This document shows positions 28,686-37,541 of a stretch of DNA of 49,899 bases, in pieces. Numbering within the stretch: position 1 is the stretch's first letter; each line of letters begins with the position of its first letter. Both the position numbers and the translations under genes were made by a program. Source of the stretch: Ignavibacteria bacterium (GTDB taxonomy: Bacteria > Bacteroidota > Ignavibacteria > Kapaibacteriales > UBA2268). The notes below the pieces were generated by a model. The model did not search any database and was not told the origin of the DNA. It worked only from the letters and a program-made list of their open reading frames with translations. The DNA lies in NCBI GenBank assembly GCA_026416955.1, contig JAOAEE010000046.1, positions 1 to 49,899 on the forward strand. The letters run 5' to 3'.

Positions 28686-28713
28686 TACTTTTTTCTCAAT
28701 ATATGTTTAATAA

Positions 28714-30108
28714 ATGAATTTCCTTATGAAGAAGGGTTTTTTCACTGTTGTCAAGAATATTCATTTTGTGGGAATTGGTGGAATTGGAATGAGCGGAATT
28801 GCCGAAGTACTTTTTCGGCAAGGTTTTAACATATCTGGTTCGGACTTAAAAGAATCCGAAAATACACAATACCTTAGAAACTTGGGAATTAATATCCAAA
28901 TTGGCCATTCACCAGACAATATTGCTGGCGCCGAAGTAGTAGTTTATTCCAGTGCTGTTCACACCGAAACTAACCCCGAGGTGCAAGAAGCCAAAAGACT
29001 TGGAATTCCTGTTATTCGCCGCGCAGAGATGCTTGCCGAAATAACGCGGCTGAACTATACAATTGCTATCTCTGGTACACACGGGAAAACAACAACTACC
29101 TCGCTTTGTGGTCATTTACTTATCAAAGCAAACTTCGACCCGACGGTCATTGTAGGGGGGCGATTGCGTTCTTTTGGGGGAATTAACGCAAGGCTTGGAA
29201 ATGGTGAATGGACAGTAGTCGAAGCCGACGAATACGACCGCTCCTTCTTGCAACTTCTTCCAACTATTGCAATTGTAAACAATATTGAACCAGACCATTT
29301 GGATATTTACAAAGACCTTGAAGAGATTAAAACGACATTTGTCGAATTTTTGAACAAAGTTCCTTTCTATGGTGCAGTCTTTGCTGGTATTGATGATACT
29401 GGTGTAAAAGAAATCTTGAAGGACATCAAAAGAAAGGTTATTACATTTGGCTTGTCGAGAATTGCAGATTTCAGAGCCGAGGATATAGTTTTTGCTGGAA
29501 ACCAAACATCTTTCGAATGCTTCCATCAATCAACCTCGTTGGGTAGGTTTATCCTAAATATTCCCGGGACGCACAGTGTTAAGAATTCCCTTGCTACAAT
29601 AGGGGTGGGAATACTACTTGGAATCGACCTCGAAACTATTCGAGAAACATTGCTTGAATTTTCTGGTGTACATCGAAGGTTCGAAATTCTTGGCGAAAAA
29701 AATGGAATAATGATTGTCGACGACTATGCCCACCATCCAAGCGAAATTGCAGCGACTCTTGCAGCAGCAAGAAACGGTTGGAACCGAAGGATAATCGCAA
29801 TTTTTCAGCCGCATACATATACCCGCACATTAGCTTTATCCAAAGAATTCGGTTCTTCGTTCGACGAAGCGGATATCCTTATTGTAACAGACGTCTATCC
29901 AGCAAGAGAACAACCGATTGAAGGCGTCTCTGGAAAATTGATTGTAGATTCCGCACGTCAGTACGGCCATAAAAATGTACACTATGTGCCAAACCTTGTC
30001 GATGTTGTTCCATTAGTTTTGGAACTAATCAAGGAAGGTGATATTGTATTGACACTTGGTGCTGGAAATATCTGGAAAGTTGCAAAGGAATTATTTGGTA
30101 TGATTTAA
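28714..30108 (+). CDS. murC: UDP-N-acetylmuramate-L-alanine ligase
   Basis: 464 residues. It adds L-alanine to UDP-MurNAc with ATP in cytoplasmic peptidoglycan synthesis. The UDP-binding N-terminus reads IHFVGIGGIGMSGIAEVL (~16-33), the ATP P-loop GTHGKTTTT (~124-132), then VEADEYDRSFLQL, HLDIY, and the C-terminal domain with GVHRRFE and DDYAHHPSEI. The initiator could also be the ATG four codons on. It sits alone, away from a dcw division cluster, as does murD about 4.3 kb further on the other strand. The 165-bp gap after it contains no gene I can see. Confidence 0.97.
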   Translation: MNFLMKKGFFTVVKNIHFVGIGGIGMSGIAEVLFRQGFNISGSDLKESENTQYLRNLGINIQIGHSPDNIAGAEVVVYSSAVHTETNPEVQEAKRLGIPVIRRAEMLAEITRLNYTIAISGTHGKTTTTSLCGHLLIKANFDPTVIVGGRLRSFGGINARLGNGEWTVVEADEYDRSFLQLLPTIAIVNNIEPDHLDIYKDLEEIKTTFVEFLNKVPFYGAVFAGIDDTGVKEILKDIKRKVITFGLSRIADFRAEDIVFAGNQTSFECFHQSTSLGRFILNIPGTHSVKNSLATIGVGILLGIDLETIRETLLEFSGVHRRFEILGEKNGIMIVDDYAHHPSEIAATLAAARNGWNRRIIAIFQPHTYTRTLALSKEFGSSFDEADILIVTDVYPAREQPIEGVSGKLIVDSARQYGHKNVHYVPNLVDVVPLVLELIKEGDIVLTLGAGNIWKVAKELFGMI

Positions 30109-30298
30109 TTTTATTTAAACAAATAAAAAATTTTTCTGATAATCCATATTTGTGAATAACGAGGTATTTTAACGAACATTGATATCCTTCCTCAAAAGGT
30201 TTATTAAATAAATTCAACTAAAAGAAATTAATCCAAAATAAAATAAATATCAAGATATATCTAAATACAAAAAATGGGTTTTGGCTGTTGTTTATTCT

Positions 30299-30306
30299 TA
30301 ATTTTG
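30299..30306 (+). promoter_or_regulatory. -7 promoter box of gatE-gatD
   Basis: TAATTTTG matches TAnnTTTG exactly, 18 nt before the ATG at 30325. It lies inside the longer open frame that begins at 30274, which argues that the upstream codons are leader, not protein. No TTG lies 19 bp upstream. Confidence 0.4.
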
Positions 30307-30324
30307 TTTTTTATTTTTTTGCAA

Positions 30325-32256
30325 ATGGAGAACGATTTCTTAAAAAATTTCGAAGAGATGACCGACGCCGACTACGAGGCTTTGGGTTTTCGCGCTGGTG
30401 TCGAAATTCATCAACAATTGGAAACCAACCAAAAACTATTTTGCCGATGCCCTTCTCCGAAGCCACCATACGACAATACCTATCACACTGAAATTGTAAG
30501 AACTATGCGACCGACACCTTCGGAATTAGGGGAAATCGACCCATCGATTTTAATGGAATATAAAACTAGAAAAGAAATACATTATCGAATTAATAGGAAT
30601 AATATTTGCACATACGAGCTCGACCAAACCCCTCCATTTGAAATAAACCAAGAAGCATTGGATATTGCATTGCAATTTTGTTTTATCTTTAATGCAAAAC
30701 CAATAGACGAGATATACATTCTACGCAAACACCAGCTTGACGGTAGTATCCCAAGCGGTTTCCAAAGAACCGCCCTTATTGGTGTCGATGGTTTTGTTGA
30801 ATTCAATGGAAGAAATATTCATCTATCGCAAATTATTTTGGAAGAAGATGCAGCAAGGGAGCATTCCGACCAATTCCACATCCGAACTTTCTACACCGAC
30901 AGACTTGGCATCCCTTTGATAGAAATTGTTACCGAACCAGAACTAAAGTCCCCAAACGAGGTTAAGGAATTTTGCGAATTAATTCGAAACTACTTTATAG
31001 TTTCGGGTAAGGGGCGTGTTGGAAGTGGTACTTTTCGTTTCGACTTAAATATTAGTATTACTGGAGGAACAAGAATCGAAATTAAAGGAATAGATAAGAT
31101 AAAAAATGTTCCAATTATTGCCTACAACGAAGTTCGAAGACAGTGGAACTTAATCCGTTTGAGAGATGAATTAAATCGAAAGGGAATTACCCCCGAAACT
31201 TTCTCTTTCAAGTCCTTCAATATATACAAGGTACTCAAAAACACGGAGTATTATCCCATTGCAAAATGCCTTGCAAATGGGGGAGAAGTCCACTGTATTT
31301 TGTTCCCAAAGTGGGCTGGTCTACTTAAATGGCCAACCCAAAGATATACTGTCTTTTCCCAAGAAATTTCCGATAGGGTAAAGGTTATTGCTTGCTTGAC
31401 AGAGACACCAAATATTATTGTTTCCGATATAATTGATAACACAATTTCGAGGGAAGAAATAGATAAAACCAGAAAATTCATTGGAGCAAGCGACAAAGAC
31501 GCTTTCGTAATTGTTTGGGGGAACTCAGACGATGTCAAAACAGCAGTGGACGAAATTATTGTTCGGCTTCACGAGGCTACCCAAGGAATACCTTCGGAAA
31601 GTCGGAGAGCTTTGAAAGATGGTACCACTGCATTCGAAAGGATTTTACCCGGAACCGACAGAATGTATCCCGATACCGATTTACCAACCTTAGTTTTGGA
31701 TTCCCATAAATTTGAAAGAATTAGGTTAAGTTTGTCCGAAACATTTGGGCAAAGGCTAAAATGGTGCCTCAACAACAATATTCCAAAAGTAATTATTTCT
31801 AAAGTTGCTACTTCTAGAAGATTTGAATTAATTAGAGATATATCCAAGGAAATGGAGCTATCCCCATCCTTCGTTGCCAATGAACTGTTGAGCTCGTTTA
31901 GGTGGTTAAGAAGAAAAAAACTTAATACTTCTTTAATTTCGAACGAGCAAATCAAGGAAGTGTTTAAACTTTACAAGTCTGGAAAAATTTTGAAAGAGGG
32001 AATAAAATATGCTTTCGAATTAATACTAAAGGGACAAGAACGCTACATTTTACATTTGCTTTCGCCAGTAAGCATAAATGAAATCGAAACAGCATTCCAC
32101 CGGGCTATTCTTTATTTGAAAAACGCAAGGCTTTACCATCCAGAAAAAACGAAAGAAATAGCTGTAGGATTGATTATGCAACAACTTCGTGGTAGGGTCG
32201 AAGGAAGGTTTGTCCACAATTATGTCTTTACAAACTGGAATAAAAAGTATGAATGA
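30325..32256 (+). CDS. gatE: Glutamyl-tRNA(Gln) amidotransferase subunit E (archaeal type)
   Basis: 643 residues from the ATG at 30325; the 17 extra upstream codons are hydrophobic and unlike the family. GatE is the tRNA-binding kinase/transamidase half of GatDE, which turns misacylated Glu-tRNA(Gln) into Gln-tRNA(Gln). It starts like the GatB/E cradle (ALGFRAGVEIHQQLET, FCRCPSP), with FEINQEALDIALQF, GFQRTALIG and LEEDAAR, then LGIPLIEIVTEPEL. An inserted AspRS-like GAD domain (~340-440) and the TAFERILPGTDRMYPDTDLP segment distinguish it from bacterial GatB, which is about 480 residues and lacks the insert. The C-terminal helical and YqeY-like domains follow (~460-640). It overlaps gatD by 8 nt. 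GatDE is regarded as archaeal, so this is probably acquired. Confidence 0.94.
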   Translation: MENDFLKNFEEMTDADYEALGFRAGVEIHQQLETNQKLFCRCPSPKPPYDNTYHTEIVRTMRPTPSELGEIDPSILMEYKTRKEIHYRINRNNICTYELDQTPPFEINQEALDIALQFCFIFNAKPIDEIYILRKHQLDGSIPSGFQRTALIGVDGFVEFNGRNIHLSQIILEEDAAREHSDQFHIRTFYTDRLGIPLIEIVTEPELKSPNEVKEFCELIRNYFIVSGKGRVGSGTFRFDLNISITGGTRIEIKGIDKIKNVPIIAYNEVRRQWNLIRLRDELNRKGITPETFSFKSFNIYKVLKNTEYYPIAKCLANGGEVHCILFPKWAGLLKWPTQRYTVFSQEISDRVKVIACLTETPNIIVSDIIDNTISREEIDKTRKFIGASDKDAFVIVWGNSDDVKTAVDEIIVRLHEATQGIPSESRRALKDGTTAFERILPGTDRMYPDTDLPTLVLDSHKFERIRLSLSETFGQRLKWCLNNNIPKVIISKVATSRRFELIRDISKEMELSPSFVANELLSSFRWLRRKKLNTSLISNEQIKEVFKLYKSGKILKEGIKYAFELILKGQERYILHLLSPVSINEIETAFHRAILYLKNARLYHPEKTKEIAVGLIMQQLRGRVEGRFVHNYVFTNWNKKYE

Positions 32257-33634
32257 TGAAAATTACAAAGGATATAAAGGAGTTGCACTTTCAGTTTTAA
32301 AAAGTTTTGGCGTTAATGTTTGGAACGAAGTCCGAGTTACGACAACAGAAACAAAGTTTGTCGGTATCATTCTACCCCGTAGCGAAGGGAGCAACGATGA
32401 ACATATAGTTTTAAAGTTGCGAACTGGATACAACGTTGGAATTCGTGTCGATAAAATTCAATCGATTGAATTGCTTGGAAAAGTTGAAAAACCGACAAGT
32501 ATCCCCAAAAAAGAAATTTCGCCCGACCCAAAGAAACCAGATGTGAAGTTGATTAGTACTGGCGGAACGATTGCTTCAAGATTGAATTATAGAACTGGGG
32601 CTGTTGTTCCAGCATTCGAGCCCGAAGAACTCTATGCATTTGTACCAGAACTCTCGGAATATTGTAATTTGTCCACTGAAAAACTTTATAGTGTGTTAAG
32701 TGAAGACATTGGTCCGGAGCAATGGTTTGGTATAGCAAATGCAATTGCAAACGACATCGAGAATGGATACCACGGTATTGTTATTGCCCACGGAACTGAT
32801 ACTATGCATTATACATCTTCTATACTTTCGTTTATGATACAAAATCCACCAATTCCAATTGTGATGGTTGGGTCGCAGCGTTCAAGCGATAGGCCAGCCT
32901 CCGACGCTCCTTTAAATTTAATTTATAGTGTCAAGACAGCAGCCGAAAGCGATATCGCAGAAGTAACTGTTTGTATGATAGGTCCAATTTCCGATGCCTA
33001 TGGTGTTTTGCATCGTGGGACCCGTGTCCGAAAAATGCATTCATCCCATCGCTCCACTTTTCGCACCATTGGCGATATCCCTCTTGCAATTGTGGATAAA
33101 GAAAAAATTGTTCCACTACGAAAGGATTATAACACAAGGAGAAAGGACAAAAGTTTCGATTTTATTGTAGCATTCGAAGAAAAGGTTGCTTTAATTTACT
33201 ACTACCCAAATATGAAACCCGACATCATAGAAGCATTGATAGATAACGGATACAAAGGTATTGTGCTTGCCGGAACTGGTCTTGGACACGTGAACAAGCA
33301 AATTTATCCAGCATTGAAGAAAGCCCACGACAAAGGGATTTTCATCTTAATGACTGTCCAAACTCTTTGGGGTTATGTCCAAATGTATGTTTACGAAACT
33401 GGAAGGGATATAATGTCGCTTGGGGTTGTACCCGGCGAGAATATGTTGCCAGAAGTTGCCTATATGAAATTATGCTGGACGCTCGGTCAAACCACAGACC
33501 CCGAACAAGTTAAAGAAATTATGTTAACACCGATTGCTGGTGAAATAACCGAACGCGAACCAACCAACGCTTACTTAGTTCTGCAAGGTGGAATTCCAGA
33601 AGTCGAAGAATTCATTTCTAAGATAAAAATTTGA
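32249..33634 (+). CDS. gatD: Glutamyl-tRNA(Gln) amidotransferase subunit D (asparaginase-like, archaeal type)
   Basis: 461 residues from the ATG at 32249, which lies 8 nt inside gatE; an ATG at 32222 is possible. GatD releases ammonia from glutamine (or asparagine) and passes it to GatE. A small N-terminal beta domain (~1-80, VWNEVRVTTTETKFVGIILPRSE and KLRTGYNVGIRVDKI) is typical of GatD and absent from plain asparaginases. The asparaginase core carries Thr107 in STGGTIAS, Thr183-Asp184 in AHGTDTM and Lys229 in YSVKTAA, the catalytic set of the fold. GSQRSSDRPASDA and GTGLGHVN are also family-typical. It ends 5 bp before the convergent MqnA-like gene, leaving no room for a terminator. Confidence 0.95.
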   Translation: MNDENYKGYKGVALSVLKSFGVNVWNEVRVTTTETKFVGIILPRSEGSNDEHIVLKLRTGYNVGIRVDKIQSIELLGKVEKPTSIPKKEISPDPKKPDVKLISTGGTIASRLNYRTGAVVPAFEPEELYAFVPELSEYCNLSTEKLYSVLSEDIGPEQWFGIANAIANDIENGYHGIVIAHGTDTMHYTSSILSFMIQNPPIPIVMVGSQRSSDRPASDAPLNLIYSVKTAAESDIAEVTVCMIGPISDAYGVLHRGTRVRKMHSSHRSTFRTIGDIPLAIVDKEKIVPLRKDYNTRRKDKSFDFIVAFEEKVALIYYYPNMKPDIIEALIDNGYKGIVLAGTGLGHVNKQIYPALKKAHDKGIFILMTVQTLWGYVQMYVYETGRDIMSLGVVPGENMLPEVAYMKLCWTLGQTTDPEQVKEIMLTPIAGEITEREPTNAYLVLQGGIPEVEEFISKIKI

Positions 33635-33639
33635 AAAAA

Positions 33640-34413
33640 TCAATCTCGGGACAAAATTTTGACTGCTGGAATATCGGTCAACAATTGATGCATATATAGA
33701 AATAGTAGGGCAGTTTCGATCGAAGATTCTAATTCGGGTACCCACTTCCAATAAATATTCCCTTTTCGCTGATAATGTTGGATATTATCCTCAGCAAATT
33801 CTTCGCTAATTTCCACTTTATCGGGCAAAGTTTGGCTAGCAATTGCAGATATAATTTCTTGTATATTAGGGGGATAATTTTCTGCCCGGCAAACCCAAAA
33901 ACCAAGCGGCAATGGTTCTTCGACCAAGTCGAACCACTCTTCGGTTATGTCGAGTGTAACATCTTCTCCACTTTCCTTCCCCCAAAGAATAGCAGAGTCG
34001 AAATTGCTTAGAATTTCGGATTTAGTGCCTTCGTTGTGCTCTAAATTCAGTTCAATACCAAATTTTTCTTTAAGAAGAAGACGCGCAACAACCATCATAA
34101 AATCATCTGGAGTATTGGAGCGTATCGAAGAAACCTCCTTTAAGTTCTTTTTGAAATAAATTGTTGCCAGACCAGTATAATCTTCGGCAAACAAGATAGG
34201 CCCCGGAATAATTCTAAAATCGGCAATTTTTACTCCTTTGCCATAACCCAATGGTGAAAGGAATGCAGCATCGACAATATTTTGCAGAAGAAAATCGGTG
34301 CATTCTTTTTCAGTTAGTTTATAATATTTAATATTGTGGCTTTTGCAGTATATTTCGCACTCTTGGAACAGAGGTTCGTAAATTTCATTCCTTGGAAATG
34401 CCAATCTAATCAT
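33640..34413 (-). CDS. MqnA/MqnD-like (periplasmic-binding-fold) protein
   Basis: 257 residues, no signal peptide. The layout fits the MqnA/MqnD chorismate-dehydratase family of the futalosine menaquinone route: VDAAFLSPLGYGKG (~50-63), then FAEDYTGLATIYFKKNLKEV, TPDDFMMVVARLLLKEKFGI, AILWGKESGEDVTLDITEEWFDLVEEPLPLGFWVCR (in two blocks, ~145-180) and a helical C-terminus. Family membership is by pattern; the N-terminus (MIRLAFPRNEIYEP) departs from textbook MqnA, so it could be a paralogue with another ligand. It starts 1 nt after the murD stop, hence a murD-linked operon. A full set of other mqn genes is not in the window. Confidence 0.65.
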   Translation of the reverse strand: MIRLAFPRNEIYEPLFQECEIYCKSHNIKYYKLTEKECTDFLLQNIVDAAFLSPLGYGKGVKIADFRIIPGPILFAEDYTGLATIYFKKNLKEVSSIRSNTPDDFMMVVARLLLKEKFGIELNLEHNEGTKSEILSNFDSAILWGKESGEDVTLDITEEWFDLVEEPLPLGFWVCRAENYPPNIQEIISAIASQTLPDKVEISEEFAEDNIQHYQRKGNIYWKWVPELESSIETALLFLYMHQLLTDIPAVKILSRD

Positions 34414-34414
34414 C

Positions 34415-35764
34415 TCAATACAATCTATTCACAATTTCTTTAAAAGCCCGACCACGATGTTCGAAATTTTTGAACATATCGAACGACTTGCAAGCAGGGG
34501 AAAGCAGAACAATATCCCCTTCTTCGGCAATTTCTCGGGCACGAAGAACAGCAGTTTCAAGGTCGTCCTCCAAAAAACAGCGTTTCATAGTACAGAAATG
34601 AGCAAAAATTTCACCTTTTGCCTCGCCGATAGCTATAATTGCTTTTACGTTCCTTTCAACAGCGTCGTTAAGGAAACTGTAATCGTTTTTGTCGCTGCGT
34701 CCACCAGCAATCCAAATTATTGGTTGCTTAAAACTATTTAAAGCAAAATATGTTGAATCCACATTTGTAGCCTTCGAGTCGTTGATGTATGTAACTCCAT
34801 TTAAAGTACGGACAATTTCCAATCGATGCTCGACCCCCTGAAAGTTCATCAGTGCTTGGCGAATGTGAGAGTTTTGAACCTCGAAAAAACGAGCAGCAAC
34901 AATGCTTGCAAGCGAGTTATAAATGTTGTGGACACCCGGTATTTTTATTTCCCCAGTTTTCATAACTACCTCCTCGTTTGCATTTTCTGGAAAACGCAAG
35001 CAAATATTGTCGCCTTCCACATAAGAACCAAATTCAACTGGTCTTAAACCGAAGAAAGCAACTCTTCCCCCCGCTTGCGTTCTCGCTAAATAAGTCTCTT
35101 TATCATCGAAATTCAAAATTAACAAATCATTCTCTTTTTGATTTGCAAAAATTTTGAACTTCGCTTCGCGGTAATTAACAAAAGTTTTGTGGTATTTAAG
35201 ATGGTCTGGGGTAATGTTTAGTATTATAGCAACATCGGGACGGAACTTTTCGATTCTGTCCAATTGATAACTGCTCAACTCCATTACAATAATCGTCTCT
35301 GGTTCGATTTTATCAACATAATCGCTATAAGGTGTGCCAATGTTTCCAACTGCAATCGATTTTTTACCTCCTTCTTTAAGAATGAAATCAATTAGAGCAG
35401 TGGTTGTAGTTTTACCATTTGTCCCAGTAACTCCAATAATTGGATTCCGATTAAATTGGTAAGCAAATTCTATTTCGCTAATAATTCTTTTTCCCTTTTT
35501 TTCCGCTTCAAGAATAATTTCAGCATCGGGTGGAACTCCAGGCGAAACGACAACTGTATCGAAATCTTTTAACAATTCGAATGAATGAGTTCCAAATTCA
35601 TATTCAATTTGATTTTCTTCGAGCAATTTAATAGCATCGGGAAAGTTCTCTTTATTAGATTTTTCCGTTAGGAAAATTCTACTATAACCTTGCCTTTTTG
35701 CAAGCAAAGCAGCTGCAACTCCACTCTTCCCAGCTCCTACAATAAATAAATTTTCTCGTTTCAT
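34415..35764 (-). CDS. murD: UDP-N-acetylmuramoyl-L-alanine-D-glutamate ligase
   Basis: 449 residues. It adds D-glutamate to UDP-MurNAc-L-Ala. The N-terminal Rossmann domain begins FIVGAGKSGVAAALLAK, VVVSPGVPPDA follows, and the ATP loop GVTGTNGKTTTT is at 111-122. Later come VMELSSYQLD, LNITPDHLKYH, the GVEHRLEIV domain-3 start, YINDSKATN and AIGEAKGEIF, and LLSPACKSFDMFKNFEHRG near the C-terminus. The ATG at 35764 has an exact TAATTTTG box 13 nt upstream, shorter than the spacing elsewhere. It reads into the MqnA-like gene with a 1-nt gap. Confidence 0.97.
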   Translation of the reverse strand: MKRENLFIVGAGKSGVAAALLAKRQGYSRIFLTEKSNKENFPDAIKLLEENQIEYEFGTHSFELLKDFDTVVVSPGVPPDAEIILEAEKKGKRIISEIEFAYQFNRNPIIGVTGTNGKTTTTALIDFILKEGGKKSIAVGNIGTPYSDYVDKIEPETIIVMELSSYQLDRIEKFRPDVAIILNITPDHLKYHKTFVNYREAKFKIFANQKENDLLILNFDDKETYLARTQAGGRVAFFGLRPVEFGSYVEGDNICLRFPENANEEVVMKTGEIKIPGVHNIYNSLASIVAARFFEVQNSHIRQALMNFQGVEHRLEIVRTLNGVTYINDSKATNVDSTYFALNSFKQPIIWIAGGRSDKNDYSFLNDAVERNVKAIIAIGEAKGEIFAHFCTMKRCFLEDDLETAVLRAREIAEEGDIVLLSPACKSFDMFKNFEHRGRAFKEIVNRLY

Positions 35765-35777
35765 AATCTTAAAAAAA

Positions 35778-35785
35778 CAAAATTA
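35778..35785 (-). promoter_or_regulatory. Possible -7 box of murD
   Basis: TAATTTTG on the minus strand matches TAnnTTTG, but only 13 nt before the murD ATG, which would leave a leader of about 6 nt. It may be a chance match in AT-rich DNA. Confidence 0.25.
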
Positions 35786-35817
35786 TGAATAATTATTCCA
35801 TCGAAATTTACTTACAA

Positions 35818-35847
35818 TTGTACACAAAAATAAAAATGGTAAATTTT
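35818..35847 (+). promoter_or_regulatory. Promoter of the acyltransferase-like gene
   Basis: TTG (35818-35820), a 19-bp spacer and TAAATTTT (35840-35847, seven of eight -7 matches) form a two-part Bacteroidota-type promoter 28 nt before the ATG at 35876. Transcription would start near 35854. Confidence 0.4.
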
Positions 35848-35875
35848 CGACTAATATCTGTCATAAGGAACTAGT

Positions 35876-37018
35876 ATGCCACAAAGTCAAAGGTTGGTAT
35901 TTTTAGATTTGACGCGTGTCATTGCTATGATAATGATGATACTAGGGCACGCATTTTTCGACCTTGTCCAACCAAATCTTGTTGATATCACCCAATTCCC
36001 TTGGATTATCTGGGAGTTTATTCGTGGGCTGACAGCGCCAATATTTTTGGTAGTTTCGGGTATTGTTCAAGTTTTTGCAAACAAACGAATTGATGGGAAA
36101 GTCCCAAGCGATATTGTAATGCGAAGAGTTCGAACAGCTTTACTTTTGATTTTCCTTGCCTATTTTTTGAACTTCCCAGTCGAAAAAGCATTCCACATCT
36201 TTTTCCAGCCCAAAAGTGCTCTTCTCCATTTTTTCCAAGTTAATATCTTGCAAATTATTGGGCTGACTTTGCTTTGGGTTCTTCTATATTTTAAACTTAC
36301 CAAGAATAATCTTCAATTGGGAAAGATATCACTTATTACTGCAATAACGATATTCACACTAACTCCAATCGTCCACTTGATTGATTGGTATAAGTTTTTA
36401 CCATTACCTTTAGCACCTTATTTATCATTGGCGAAAGGCTCATATTTTACTATCTTTCCTTTTTCGGGGTTTATGTTTTTCGGAGTTGCTTTTGGAACGT
36501 ATTTACAAAAATTTTCTTTGGAAGACCGAGCACAAGTTGTTATTACCAAAGGAATTAAAATCGGATTAATTCTTCTACCACTTGGTATTTTAATTTATAT
36601 TTTAATCAATTTAATGAACTTACCTTTTATCGATGTCTTCAAAGGTAATCCCGGGATGTCTATTATTAGATTATCCTGTGTATTTATTGTTTTGTCTATT
36701 GTAGTGTTCCTATACAAAAGATATTTTGCCGACAGCACAATAGTCAAAAAAATTTCCTTTACTCTTGGGAAAAATGCCTTGTTTGTTTATGTTGTTCATT
36801 TAGTGATACTTTTTGGGCTGCCTTGGTATCCAAGTTTTGCTTCATTGTATTACAAAACATTTGGAATAGCGGAGTCGTTTATTCTAGCCCTTGCAGTTGT
36901 AGTATGCTCGTTTTCATTAGTATTTCTTTACGAAGAATTTGTATCCTCCAAAAATTTCTTGAAACCAATTCTAAAATTTGGTACAGTTTCACTTTTAGTT
37001 TTATTGATGTTTGTTTGA
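35876..37018 (+). CDS. Multi-pass membrane acyltransferase-like protein (DUF1624/HGSNAT-like)
   Basis: 380 residues with about ten membrane helices. The N-terminus LVFLDLTRVIAMIMMILGHAFFDL, with its RVIA...GHA helix, and FIRGLTAPIFLVVSGI resemble the DUF1624/heparan-alpha-glucosaminide N-acetyltransferase group, which carry acyl groups across membranes to sugars. The LDLTR and the first-helix histidine are shared with acyltransferase family 3 as well, so the assignment between the two is not firm. A good ribosome site (AAGGA, 6 nt) precedes the ATG. Flanked by murD and by ptsH 256 bp later, it appears to be a single-gene transcript. An envelope glycan-modifying role is inferred. Confidence 0.7.
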   Translation: MPQSQRLVFLDLTRVIAMIMMILGHAFFDLVQPNLVDITQFPWIIWEFIRGLTAPIFLVVSGIVQVFANKRIDGKVPSDIVMRRVRTALLLIFLAYFLNFPVEKAFHIFFQPKSALLHFFQVNILQIIGLTLLWVLLYFKLTKNNLQLGKISLITAITIFTLTPIVHLIDWYKFLPLPLAPYLSLAKGSYFTIFPFSGFMFFGVAFGTYLQKFSLEDRAQVVITKGIKIGLILLPLGILIYILINLMNLPFIDVFKGNPGMSIIRLSCVFIVLSIVVFLYKRYFADSTIVKKISFTLGKNALFVYVVHLVILFGLPWYPSFASLYYKTFGIAESFILALAVVVCSFSLVFLYEEFVSSKNFLKPILKFGTVSLLVLLMFV

Positions 37019-37223
37019 TTTCAATTCAATATTGACAGCACCAAGGAAAGTAGTAATTTTGCTAAATTCAATTAATGCAATAAAGTAAGATTTCAAAATT
37101 TCTTTTATCCACTTCCAATAATTTCCAAATACTGTAAATATTCTACAATAGTATAAATATTAAATCGTAAAAGACTTTTGATTTTTTCATTTTCCTTGTT
37201 AAGTAGCGTTATTGGTATAATTA

Positions 37224-37253
37224 TTGATATTACAAAAATTTATAGTAATTTTG
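37224..37253 (+). promoter_or_regulatory. Two-part promoter of ptsH-ptsI
   Basis: TTG (37224-37226), exactly 19 bp, then TAATTTTG (37246-37253), a perfect match to the Bacteroidota -33/-7 consensus. It is 21 nt before the ptsH ATG, predicting a start near 37260 and a leader of ~15 nt. The remainder of the 256-bp gap is AT-rich and has no visible gene. Confidence 0.6.
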
Positions 37254-37274
37254 TAATCCAGAAAGTATTAGAAA

Positions 37275-37541
37275 ATGGCGACTGAATACGTGAAAGTAAT
37301 AAACCCGGCGGGAATGCATACAAGACCTGCAGCGCAAATAGTCAAAACGGCCTCGCGATACAAGTGCAAAATCTTAATGGAGGTCGATGGTTATACAGTT
37401 AATGCTAAAAGTATTATTGGATTGATGACTTTACCAGCAAGTATGGGTACAACAGTAAAAATCACAGCTATTGGAGAAGGTGAGGAAGAAGCAGTAAAAG
37501 AACTAAAGGCACTGTTTGAACGTGGTTTCGACGAACTATGA
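37275..37541 (+). CDS. ptsH: Phosphocarrier protein HPr
   Basis: 88 residues, standard. HPr takes phosphate from Enzyme I on His15 (in NPAGMHTRPA). Ser46 lies in NAKSIIGLMTL, the site phosphorylated by HPr kinase where that enzyme exists, so both the transfer and the regulatory residue are kept. The ATG has no strong ribosome site; a well-formed promoter lies upstream. It overlaps ptsI by 4 nt (ATGA). No sugar-specific EII gene is in the window. Confidence 0.96.
   Translation: MATEYVKVINPAGMHTRPAAQIVKTASRYKCKILMEVDGYTVNAKSIIGLMTLPASMGTTVKITAIGEGEEEAVKELKALFERGFDEL

Noticed and set aside
30274-30324. Longer N-terminus for GatE (extra 17 residues, hydrophobic)
   Set aside because: It would put a membrane-like segment on a cytoplasmic enzyme, and an exact -7 box lies inside it.
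30325-32256. Assigning gatE as gatB
   Set aside because: Length (643) and the AspRS-like insert between the cradle and helical domains fit GatE, and the partner is GatD, not GatA.
32249-33634. Assigning gatD as a free L-asparaginase
   Set aside because: The extra N-terminal beta domain and the overlap with gatE point to the amidotransferase subunit.
37019-37274. tRNA or riboswitch in the gap before ptsH
   Set aside because: No cloverleaf, TPsiC-type or conserved aptamer pattern is visible; only a promoter stands out.
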